A DNA stretch of 7,987 nucleotides from contig JAOZMQ010000131.1 of the NCBI GenBank assembly GCA_029934195.1, positions 1 to 7,987 on the forward strand, in the 5' to 3' direction. Origin of the DNA: Candidatus Cloacimonadota bacterium. GTDB taxonomy: Bacteria > Cloacimonadota > Cloacimonadia > Cloacimonadales > JAOZMQ01. The notes beneath the pieces are model-generated. The model saw only the letters and a program-made list of their open reading frames with translations. It made no database searches and had not been told where the DNA came from. Positions 1 through 7,120 of this stretch are shown here, piece by piece. Position numbers and translations under genes: made by a program. Within the stretch, counting starts at the first letter, position 1, and each line of letters starts with the position of its first letter.

Positions 1-298
1 AAATTTGTATCAATTTAAACTGCCGATTCTGTGTCACTTTTGATTGCCGGTAACATCGCTACTCGCTACTCTGTATCTTAGTTTTCTTTTTATTTTTACC
101 CAAAGCTAACGCATTGGACTACAAAGATGTCGCTTCTATGAAGCTGAAAAATAAATAATTTCCCAATTAATCTTTCTTTATGAACTTCTGTTCTTCATGG
201 TTAAAAAGTCCTTTTCCGTTCAGACACTATTTATCAAGTATATTCCGTAACGGCGACTTCCTGTGATAGATAATATCAGTTGTTTTAAAAAACAGATC
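1..298. other. Non-coding region downstream of the kinase gene
   Basis: No convincing reading frame was found on either strand. The stretch holds a tandem duplication of CGCTACT (57-63 and 64-70), a cluster of small hairpins (listed separately at 99-198), and a short perfect palindrome CCGTAACGG (245-253). It looks richer in G and C than the kinase gene beside it, which fits an inserted or decayed repeat element better than ordinary spacer. A weak AT-only stem (TGTTTT/AAAACA, 281-294) lies just after the kinase stop codon, but it has no proper U-tract for minus-strand transcription. Confidence 0.6.
99..198. repeat. Decayed interspersed repeat with three small hairpins
   Basis: Three stem-loops follow one another. 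The first, at 100-117, pairs CCAA/TTGG and GC/GC around a TAAC loop with one A-A mismatch; one or two changes would make it a perfect CCCAATGC-TAAC-GCATTGGG hairpin. The second, at 132-144, is GCTTC-TAT-GAAGC. The third, at 180-198, has GAAC/GTTC around TTCT with alternative outer pairing ATGAA/TTCAT. Short hairpins joined by non-coding linkers resemble the interspersed intergenic repeats common in several AT-rich Gram-negative phyla. I recall similar 'CTACAAAGATGTCGCTCCTA' text from such genomes but cannot verify it here. Membership of a family is inference; the hairpins are seen directly. Confidence 0.4.
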
Positions 299-3200
299 CT
301 AAAAATGTTTCTTCATTTCAAGTTTGACTTTCTCGAAATTTTTCTTTAAATCTTGATAATAAATATTAATCAACTCAATATCATCTTGATTTTTTGATAA
401 ATTTTCAATTTTATTTGCAATAGCTTGCATTTTTCTAATCCTCATATTTCCACACATTCCATTCATTGTATGAGCATTTTTTCGTATTTCAGGATAATTT
501 TTATCATTAATAGATTGGTCTAATTTTTTTTCAATCTCTGGAAAAGTTGTCAGAAAATATTTCAAAATTACTTTGTAAGTTTCTTTATCTCCACGTAAGG
601 TGTTCATTAATAAATCTTTATCAAAGAGGGATTCTGAATTAATTTCAACAAATTCAGGACTTGTAATCTCACTATTTTGTGTATAAAATCGAATTTTATC
701 CATTATGTCTTGTCTGTTAAAAGGTTTTGAGATATAATCATCCATACCCAAATTAAGACATTTTTCTTTATCTCCGTGCATTGCATGAGCGGTCATAGCA
801 ATGATTATTGTTGATTTTTTTCCTTTTTCAATTTCTCGAATTTTTTTTGTTAATTCATAGCCATCAATAAATGGCATTTGAATATCCATGAATATAATAT
901 TATACTTATTTTTTTTATACAATTCAAATGCTTCTTTACCATTTGTAGCTTTGTCAAAATTAACTCCAGCTTTAATAAAAATATCCTCAATGATTATCAT
1001 ATTAACTGCATTATCCTCCGCAATGAGAATTTTTTTCTCGGAAGATGGTTGAGTTTTTTTCCTAAAATCATCCGGATTAGTTAATTTATTAACATTATCT
1101 TTATTATTCTGAACACTCTTAGATATTCCATTAAGCAAGGAATTGTAATAAATCGGTTTCTCAATAATTGCATCAAAATGAATAATTTTTGATAAAGATT
1201 TAATCTTGTCAGTAACTATAACCGGAACAATAGCAATCAGTTTTAGATTTGGTATTTGAGTAATTTTTTTATTCGATAATAGATTATAAATATTTGTAAT
1301 TTCATCTTGTGAAATTGAGATAAAATCAATTAAAATAATAATATTATCCTCATTTATATCGGTTTCTAAAAATTTAGAAATCTCTTTATTACTAAAAGTT
1401 AAGAAACTTAAATCGTTATGATTCAAAATATTAGAAATTACTTTTAGAAGAACAGAATCATCACTTATTATAATAAATTTGTCAATTTTTTCTCGAATAC
1501 TACTATCAATTGAGTTTAAACGAGATTTTCCTTCAACAGTATCAATTGGTAATATAAATGTAAATTTACTACCAACATTCTCATTACTTTTTACAACAAG
1601 TTCTCCCCCCATTAAAAGAGATAATCGTGACGAAATTGCCAATCCTAATCCGGTTCCTCCATATTTTCTCGTTGTTGAGCCATCTGCCTGACTAAAACTA
1701 TCAAAAATTTGTTCTAATCTGTTTGAAGGAATTCCAATTCCGGTATCTTTAATTATTAAGTTTAAAACGTGAGATTTTTTATGCACTTGCTTATCATAAG
1801 ATTTATTTTCATTTACTATGATGGAAATTTGACCGTTATCAGTAAATTTAATAGCATTACCAATAAGATTTAGCAATATTTGACGAATTTTAGCTGAGTC
1901 TCCAATAAAAAATTCAGGTAAAGAAACATCAATATCACATATTATACTAATATTCTTTTTAAATGCTTTAACTGAGAGTAAGGTAACAACACTTTCTACA
2001 ACTTCTCTCAGATTAAATTTTATCATTTCTACATTCATTTTACCGGCTTCTATTTTTGAAAAATCTAAAATATCATTAATTATTTCTAAAAGAATATCAG
2101 CGGATTGTTTTACCAATTTCAAATGTTTTTTCTGACTTTCATCCAAATTTGAATCTAATAAAATATCTACCATTCCCATTATTCCATTCATTGGAGTTCG
2201 TATTTCATGACTCATATTTGCAAGAAATTCACTTTTAGAATTATTAGCTTTTTCAGCTTCTTTTCTGGCTCTTTCGGCATCTTCCATCATATTCAAAGAA
2301 ATCCCCTCACTTAGTCTTAATTCTTCAGTTCTTCTATGGATTTGCGACACCAAATTTTCTTTTTCTTCAAGATCCATTTCTCTTAAATATTCAAAATTTT
2401 GTATAATATCATTTATTAATATTTCAAGTTTTCCTATTTCGTTTTTCCCTGTAACTGCTAAAAATGAAGTAGCAATTCCACTGGCAATATTAGATAAATT
2501 TGTCAAAATTTCATTTATTCTATTTTTTTCAATCGGATTAATACTATATTTTTCAAGATAATTGTTAATAGGAAGATTCGTTGTGGAGTTAATTTTTGAA
2601 TTCATGTTTGCGGATAAATTAGATCTTGTTTCTTTAGGGAATTTATGTGATAACCGCCGAAAATTAGCATCATTATAAAAAAGATCCTTAATTGAGAGAT
2701 TACTGTCATAATTGTAAGGAATATCTTGTTTTGCATAAAATCTCATGCCATTGACAATCAATTCTTTTGTATTATTGTCAAAATTTGGAATAAAATCAAC
2801 TCTATTTTCACTCACAATATTATTCCCTTTACCATCTGGAAAATTCCCATTTAGAATTTGTTCAATCGGAGCATAATCAATTTCATTAAGAAACTTAGAT
2901 TCAGAAATATCTTCAGCTATCATTTTCTTTTTAATAACATCAGATGATGATAGAATATGTTGAGCTTCAAGAATACTTTTTACCAAAAATTGATAAGATT
3001 GCGGGTATTTAACACTAAAATCTTTTTCAATTGTGAACATTGAATCAGGATGATTAGTCCAAATATCATTTGATAGCTGAAAAATGCTTCCTTCTCCCCG
3101 AAATACTGTAAGTTGATTATAAGGTTCTGGAGAAAAAATTGCATCCACCAAAGAATTCCTTAAATAATAACACATAAGTTTTGGAGTTACTTCAATGATT

Positions 3201-6200
3201 CTTACATCTTTCAATGGATTAATTCCATTCTTTTCTAACAAATTGCAAAGTATTAAATACTGAATTGAAAGAATATGAGGAACACCAAAAGTAAAGCCCT
3301 TCATCTGCTTAATTTCACAAATGTTTTTATGCTTTATTCCTACAGTTAAAGCACTACCATTAATATTGAGAATTGGTGATGGTGCAAGTGGCATTTTCAA
3401 ATTATCATAACCCAAATCAAAAGCGAGTGACATTGGAATTGGTAATTGTGAAGCATCTACTTTTTTATAATAAAGAAGATTTTTGGCTGCATGTACACTT
3501 ATAGCTTGAACTAATTTTACATTCAATCCATTTTTTGCAAAGATTCCATAATTATATGCAATAAAAATAGGAATTGCTCCAAAAGTTGGTAAATAACTAA
3601 TGATAATATCCGATTTTTTAATTGAATTTTTTGCTTTAGCTTCCCAATTTATGTGTTCTGGCGAATATTGATTGCTGATAAATTTCTGTTTGATAGTATT
3701 CGCTTTCTTGTTAATAATTGAAATTTTTGAGCTAATTTCTTTTGTATTTGAAGATGTAAACTTGTACTTCTCCTTAAATCCATAATCAATGAGAATTGAA
3801 TTTACTTCTTCTTTTAATTCTAAAATTCTTTCTTCACGTCCAGTCATCATCTCATTAAATTTCTTTAAACGAGAAAACGATTCTTCCAATTTCAATTTTG
3901 AAGATTTCAAGTCAAGAAGTGTTCGGTTTAACTCTGAAATATCATTAACCATTAGTAATAAATTTCTCTTATTTTCTGAAATAAAAGGAACAATAAAATA
4001 TTCAATATATTTTTCTTTCCCGTCTCTACTATTGACAGTTATCTCATAATGTGTACTTTTTTGTGAGTCCAAAACATGAAGAACTTTGTTATATAAACCG
4101 GTTAATTTCCAAAGTCTAATGTCATGAAAATTTTGACTAAGGATTTTATCACGTGTAGAATCAACAATTTTAGACATAGATTGATTAGTTTCAATACATT
4201 GTCCTGATTCATTGTATATTGTTATGCCAATTGGGGATTCTGAAATAATTTTTTTATTGAAGTTTAGCATGTCTGTTATTTGCTGATGAATTGCTTTGGC
4301 TGACGTGATATTTGAAAGAATAACAATTACATTTCTTGCAGATTTTTTTTCATCAATTTCTTGTTTAATAGGAACAATCCGTGCTTGGAAAATGTCTTTT
4401 GTCTTTGCTTTTGCAACAATTTCTATTGTTATCATTTTATTTTCAGCAAGAGATTTATTGAGCCCTAATAGAAAAATCTTCTGTGAATCAGGAATTATTA
4501 AATCAAGAAAAGATTTGTTAATCAGTTCGGCTGATGTATAATTATCAATATTTTTATTTGCAAACAGAATTGAAGTATCCTGATTAATCATGAGAATAAT
4601 ATCAGGAATATTGTGAACAAGAGAACGAAATTTTTCCTCTGATTTTTTCAACAATTCATTTGCTCTTTTCTTATCCGTAATATCTCTAATAACTGTTTGT
4701 AATATATTCTTTTGTTTTTTATTAATAAAGGAACTCACTTCAACTACTATTATTGAAGAGTCTTTTCTAAAAATTGAAGATTCAAATTTTACTGAATCAT
4801 TTCCAAATACATTCTTTAAATTATCTTTGAAAAGTTTGGAATCAATAAAAATGTCAGCAATATTGTTGTTCTTTATTTCACTAATTTCCCTATTAATTAA
4901 AGAACAAAATTTTGAATTGACATCTAAAATTATTCCTTCTTGAGTATGAATCACAATTCCGTCATTAGATTGCTCAAATAAAGAATGAAATTTTTGCTCA
5001 CTATCAAAAACTTGTCTATTCATCATTCTTAATTCCGTAATATCCTGAATTGTACCAATAATACTTAAAGGATTTCCATCATTATCCAACTCATAAATTT
5101 CAGGAGGTTCTACTCTAAACCAATGAATTTCTCCATCTTTATTATAGCTACGAACTTCAAAAGCATCAGAATTATATGTGTTTCTTATTTGTCTTATCTT
5201 TTCATAGATTAATTCTTGGTCTTCGGGGATTATTATATCTGGAACAATTTTTTCAATTGAGGATATATTTTTTTTTCTAATTCCAAACAAATTATAAAAA
5301 TCCTCTGAAACATATGTTCTATTCTCTTTTATAAACCAAATCCAAGCCCCTAAATTTGCAATTTTATGAGCTGTACTCAAACGTTTTTCAATCCGGGAAT
5401 TATACTTTTCAATTTCCTTTTTTTGGGTAATATCAGAAATAAAAAAATTTATTCCATCATTTTCTGAATCAAGAATTCCAGAGACTTTTAGACAAGCAAT
5501 TGTTCCATTTTTTCTCAAGACTTGACATTCTAATTCATCGAAATAATCTAAATTCTTAAATAATTGATCAATATTAACAAAATTTTTCATATTTTTAAAA
5601 ATATTTTGAATTGAGAAATTTTGTAAAAAATCAGTTTTATCTTGAAATCCTAAAATTTCTATAGCACGTCTATTGGCTTTGATAGTTTTAAAAAAATGCG
5701 AATCTGTTCTGATTATTCCTACTTGTGCATTATCAAACAACGATTTATATCTCTTTTTACTTAATGCTAAATCATTGTTTTTTTGATGTAATTCTTGAAC
5801 TATTAAATTTAGTTTTCTGGTTCTTTTCTCAACAGTTTTTTCTAATTCTATTTGATAATTCTTCTTTTCCTTTTTTAGACGAACTTGTTCCAATGCTTTA
5901 TTGATTGTTAAGAATAAAATGGATAAGTGGGCTATTGGTTTCTGAATAAAATCCCAAGCTCCAAGTCGAATAGCTGTAATAGCAGCATCAAAATCATTGT
6001 AACCTGAGATTATTATAAAAGGAGTTATTGGCGATATTTTCTTCACTTCTTTTAATAATTCTAAACCGCTCATAACAGGCATTTTCAAATCTGAGAGGAT
6101 TAAATCTGGTTTTTCTCTTTTAAATATTTCTAAACCAATCAAACCATTTGTAGCTAATAATACTTGGCAGCCCTCATTTATAAGAAATTTCTCAAAAGCT

Positions 6201-6247
6201 TGTAATATTGTTATTTCATCATCTATGACTAATATTGTTGCTTGCAT
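299..6247 (-). CDS. Giant cytosolic hybrid histidine kinase with NrtA/NasS-like sensor domain
   Basis: This is a 1982-residue multi-step phosphorelay protein. Domains in order are: receiver 1-120 (D9, D10, phospho-acceptor D53, S81, K103); coiled coil about 121-165; PAS about 165-277, 290-406 (PAS_3-like), 417-530, 537-652 and 661-774; coiled coil about 774-825; an NrtA/NasS/CmpA-like solute-binding domain about 879-1170; a long signalling helix about 1235-1340; HisKA with SHEIRTP and phospho-acceptor H1347; HATPase (N-box N1460/N1464, DTGIGI 1501-1506, GTGLGL 1531-1536); a degenerate receiver about 1588-1712 that keeps D1641 and K1697; a canonical receiver about 1738-1856 (E1744, D1745, D1788, T1819, K1841); and HPt about 1870-1975 (H1926). 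There is no signal peptide or membrane span, so it should act in the cytosol. The ATG at 6245-6247 is chosen because GGAG lies 8 nt upstream and the receiver starts at once; in-frame starts further upstream (TTG at 6281-6283, ATG at 6278-6280) lack a ribosome site. The expected relay is H1347 to D1788 to H1926, then to an unlinked regulator. Its ligand and target genes are unknown. Confidence 0.93.
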   Translation of the reverse strand: MQATILVIDDEITILQAFEKFLINEGCQVLLATNGLIGLEIFKREKPDLILSDLKMPVMSGLELLKEVKKISPITPFIIISGYNDFDAAITAIRLGAWDFIQKPIAHLSILFLTINKALEQVRLKKEKKNYQIELEKTVEKRTRKLNLIVQELHQKNNDLALSKKRYKSLFDNAQVGIIRTDSHFFKTIKANRRAIEILGFQDKTDFLQNFSIQNIFKNMKNFVNIDQLFKNLDYFDELECQVLRKNGTIACLKVSGILDSENDGINFFISDITQKKEIEKYNSRIEKRLSTAHKIANLGAWIWFIKENRTYVSEDFYNLFGIRKKNISSIEKIVPDIIIPEDQELIYEKIRQIRNTYNSDAFEVRSYNKDGEIHWFRVEPPEIYELDNDGNPLSIIGTIQDITELRMMNRQVFDSEQKFHSLFEQSNDGIVIHTQEGIILDVNSKFCSLINREISEIKNNNIADIFIDSKLFKDNLKNVFGNDSVKFESSIFRKDSSIIVVEVSSFINKKQKNILQTVIRDITDKKRANELLKKSEEKFRSLVHNIPDIILMINQDTSILFANKNIDNYTSAELINKSFLDLIIPDSQKIFLLGLNKSLAENKMITIEIVAKAKTKDIFQARIVPIKQEIDEKKSARNVIVILSNITSAKAIHQQITDMLNFNKKIISESPIGITIYNESGQCIETNQSMSKIVDSTRDKILSQNFHDIRLWKLTGLYNKVLHVLDSQKSTHYEITVNSRDGKEKYIEYFIVPFISENKRNLLLMVNDISELNRTLLDLKSSKLKLEESFSRLKKFNEMMTGREERILELKEEVNSILIDYGFKEKYKFTSSNTKEISSKISIINKKANTIKQKFISNQYSPEHINWEAKAKNSIKKSDIIISYLPTFGAIPIFIAYNYGIFAKNGLNVKLVQAISVHAAKNLLYYKKVDASQLPIPMSLAFDLGYDNLKMPLAPSPILNINGSALTVGIKHKNICEIKQMKGFTFGVPHILSIQYLILCNLLEKNGINPLKDVRIIEVTPKLMCYYLRNSLVDAIFSPEPYNQLTVFRGEGSIFQLSNDIWTNHPDSMFTIEKDFSVKYPQSYQFLVKSILEAQHILSSSDVIKKKMIAEDISESKFLNEIDYAPIEQILNGNFPDGKGNNIVSENRVDFIPNFDNNTKELIVNGMRFYAKQDIPYNYDSNLSIKDLFYNDANFRRLSHKFPKETRSNLSANMNSKINSTTNLPINNYLEKYSINPIEKNRINEILTNLSNIASGIATSFLAVTGKNEIGKLEILINDIIQNFEYLREMDLEEKENLVSQIHRRTEELRLSEGISLNMMEDAERARKEAEKANNSKSEFLANMSHEIRTPMNGIMGMVDILLDSNLDESQKKHLKLVKQSADILLEIINDILDFSKIEAGKMNVEMIKFNLREVVESVVTLLSVKAFKKNISIICDIDVSLPEFFIGDSAKIRQILLNLIGNAIKFTDNGQISIIVNENKSYDKQVHKKSHVLNLIIKDTGIGIPSNRLEQIFDSFSQADGSTTRKYGGTGLGLAISSRLSLLMGGELVVKSNENVGSKFTFILPIDTVEGKSRLNSIDSSIREKIDKFIIISDDSVLLKVISNILNHNDLSFLTFSNKEISKFLETDINEDNIIILIDFISISQDEITNIYNLLSNKKITQIPNLKLIAIVPVIVTDKIKSLSKIIHFDAIIEKPIYYNSLLNGISKSVQNNKDNVNKLTNPDDFRKKTQPSSEKKILIAEDNAVNMIIIEDIFIKAGVNFDKATNGKEAFELYKKNKYNIIFMDIQMPFIDGYELTKKIREIEKGKKSTIIIAMTAHAMHGDKEKCLNLGMDDYISKPFNRQDIMDKIRFYTQNSEITSPEFVEINSESLFDKDLLMNTLRGDKETYKVILKYFLTTFPEIEKKLDQSINDKNYPEIRKNAHTMNGMCGNMRIRKMQAIANKIENLSKNQDDIELINIYYQDLKKNFEKVKLEMKKHF

Positions 6248-6255
6248 AAAGTTAA

Positions 6256-6259
6256 CTCC
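6256..6259 (-). promoter_or_regulatory. Ribosome binding site that fixes the kinase start
   Basis: On the minus strand GGAG lies 8 nt before the ATG at 6245-6247. It selects this start over the in-frame ATG and TTG 11 and 12 codons upstream. Those would add an N-terminal extension unlike any receiver domain and have no purine-rich site before them. Confidence 0.75.
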
Positions 6260-6353
6260 AATTATGAAAATATTGTTCATCAAAATAATCTTGATTTAAT
6301 CTCCATTGTGCAATCTGGATAGAAAAATTACACTTAGATCTTATAAAAAAAAT

Positions 6354-6383
6354 ACTATATTTTCTAACAAATAATCAAGTCAA
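6354..6383 (-). promoter_or_regulatory. Sigma70-like promoter of the kinase gene
   Basis: On the minus strand TTGACT (6378-6383) is followed after 18 bases by TATAGT (6354-6359), close to the TTGACA/TATAAT consensus. Transcription would begin near 6347, giving a leader of about 100 nt before the ATG. No operator-like palindrome overlaps the promoter. The match is by eye. Confidence 0.55.
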
Positions 6384-6439
6384 CATTTTCTTTGTTTTAT
6401 CTTTTCCTTGCTAATTTTATTTAAAGAAGGCTGATATTT

Positions 6440-6529
6440 AGGTTAAGATTAAGGCTAAAAATGATGGTGCATAAATAATCATTTAGCAGAGTCATATTGA
6501 TTTCTTAGCCTTATTCTCAATCTTAACCT
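6440..6529. repeat. Long imperfect inverted repeat between the divergent genes
   Basis: The left arm AGGTTAAGATTAAGGCTAA (6440-6458) pairs with 6505-6529 over all 19 bases, with six extra bases (ATTCTC, 6513-6518) bulged from the right arm. The enclosed 46-nt loop holds a further 7-bp stem, AAATGAT (6459-6465) with ATCATTT (6478-6484), directly continuing the outer stem. The structure lies outside both predicted transcripts, between the kinase promoter and the fur promoter, so it is not an obvious terminator. The bulge is exactly one unit of the hexamer array that forms the right arm. Confidence 0.7.
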
Positions 6530-6570
6530 TAATCTCAATCTCAATCTTATCCTTATTCTCAATCTTAATT
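6505..6570 (+). repeat. Degenerate tandem hexamer array, 11 units
   Basis: Sixty-six bases divide exactly into eleven hexamers: TTAGCC, TTATTC, TCAATC, TTAACC, TTAATC, TCAATC, TCAATC, TTATCC, TTATTC, TCAATC, TTAATT. The consensus is T-Y-A-W-Y-C, with almost no G on the plus strand (only one). The reverse complement of 6440-6458 gives three more units (TTAGCC, TTAATC, TTAACC), so the same family occurs inverted 46 bp away. No coding potential is seen. The pattern fits replication slippage with drift; a function as a protein-binding array or structural element is possible but not shown. Confidence 0.75.
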
Positions 6571-6629
6571 AAAGTTGCAAAGTATTAACAGTTTTATCAT
6601 AGTTATAAAAAGTTAAGAAAAAGAACTTG

Positions 6630-6666
6630 ACTTGAAATGAGAAAGAGAATCATTTGCATTTCAAGT
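6630..6666. promoter_or_regulatory. Fur-box operator inside a 37-bp palindrome, fur promoter region
   Basis: The 19 bases at 6639-6657, GAGAAAGAGAATCATTTGC, match the classical Fur box GATAATGATAATCATTATC at 14 positions. They sit in the exact centre (6648) of a larger palindrome with perfect 10-bp arms, ACTTGAAATG (6630-6639) and CATTTCAAGT (6657-6666). A -35-like TTGACT (6627-6632) overlaps the left edge, so bound Fur would block polymerase. No strong -10 is visible; a weak candidate lies within the operator. The operator ends 20 nt before the fur ATG. Negative autoregulation of fur-feoAB by iron-loaded Fur is the natural inference. Confidence 0.6.
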
Positions 6667-6675
6667 AAGTAAATT

Positions 6676-6680
6676 AAGGA
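6676..6680 (+). promoter_or_regulatory. Ribosome binding site of fur
   Basis: AAGGA sits 6 nt upstream of the ATG at 6687 and supports that start. The protein then begins a few residues before the usual first helix of the Fur family. Confidence 0.7.
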
Positions 6681-6686
6681 TTTTCT

Positions 6687-7118
6687 ATGCAAGACCCGAT
6701 TATGTTTTTTGAAAAATATCTGAAAAATAAAGGATTAAAATTAACAAAGGAAAGAAGAATCATTCTGGAGACCATTGTTAAAATTCATTCACATTTTAAT
6801 ATTGATGAGCTTCATTGTATGATTAACAAGAAAATAAATATTTCTACAGCGACTATTTATCGAACGATACCGCTATTGATTGATGCTAATCTAATCAAAA
6901 TTTCTCATCGCTGTATGGGGAAAGATTTCTTTGAGTATGTTGAAGATGTAAAAAATCATATTCACCTTATTTGCAAATCTTGTGGAAATATCATTGAGGA
7001 ACATTGTCAGATAATTGAGAATGAAATGCAAAGAATTTCTATTAAATATGGTTTTAATATTGAAAGTTTAATAATTAATGCGAAAGGTAAATGTAAAAAA
7101 TGTAATGAAATGGAGTAA
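6687..7118 (+). CDS. Fur-family ferric uptake regulator
   Basis: This is a 143-residue metal-dependent repressor of usual Fur length. The N-terminal winged helix-turn-helix has the family signature GLKLTKERR (16-24) and a recognition helix around ATIYRTIPLLIDANLI (55-70). The dimerisation domain carries E83, H91 and H93 of the HxHLIC segment, and E104, which is Glu as in Fur where PerR has Asp. Two CxxC pairs, C96/C99 and C136/C139, form the structural Cys4 zinc site. The histidine normally found before the last beta strand ('SHRLELYG' in many Fur proteins) is replaced by L128, so one metal site may differ. It is first in an operon with feoA and feoB and lies just behind a Fur-box-like operator, which favours an iron-sensing Fur over Zur or PerR. 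No direct evidence of metal choice can be read from sequence alone. Confidence 0.9.
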   Translation: MQDPIMFFEKYLKNKGLKLTKERRIILETIVKIHSHFNIDELHCMINKKINISTATIYRTIPLLIDANLIKISHRCMGKDFFEYVEDVKNHIHLICKSCGNIIEEHCQIIENEMQRISIKYGFNIESLIINAKGKCKKCNEME

Positions 7119-7120
7119 AT

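Noticed and set aside
280..297. AT-only stem just downstream of the kinase stop as a rho-independent terminator
   Set aside because: The 6-bp TGTTTT/AAAACA stem has a single G-C pair at its base and no U-run after it in the minus-strand direction, so it is too weak to call.
878..4541. Several 68-86 codon open frames on the plus strand inside the kinase gene (878-1084, 1479-1691, 3789-4049, 4296-4541)
   Set aside because: They are antisense to a strongly conserved coding region, their products look like no protein family, and they are expected by chance opposite a long gene.
6281..6283. TTG at 6281-6283 as the kinase start, adding 12 residues
   Set aside because: It has no Shine-Dalgarno and the added residues do not belong to the receiver fold, while the ATG at 6245-6247 has GGAG at 8 nt.
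6280..6306. Short upstream reading frame on the minus strand (8 codons) in the kinase leader, overlapping a second ATG
   Set aside because: It has no ribosome binding site and no amino-acid bias suggesting attenuation; ATG-stop strings this short are expected by chance.
6459..6484. AAATGAT/ATCATTT inverted pair as a second Fur box
   Set aside because: Aligned to the 19-bp box only about 10 positions match, the half-sites are too far apart, and such matches are common in AT-rich DNA. It is better explained as part of the larger stem-loop.
6505..6570. Telomere-like or CRISPR-like repeat
   Set aside because: TTAGCC and TTAACC superficially resemble telomeric units, but the array is internal, short and degenerate; there are no spacers of constant length as a CRISPR needs.
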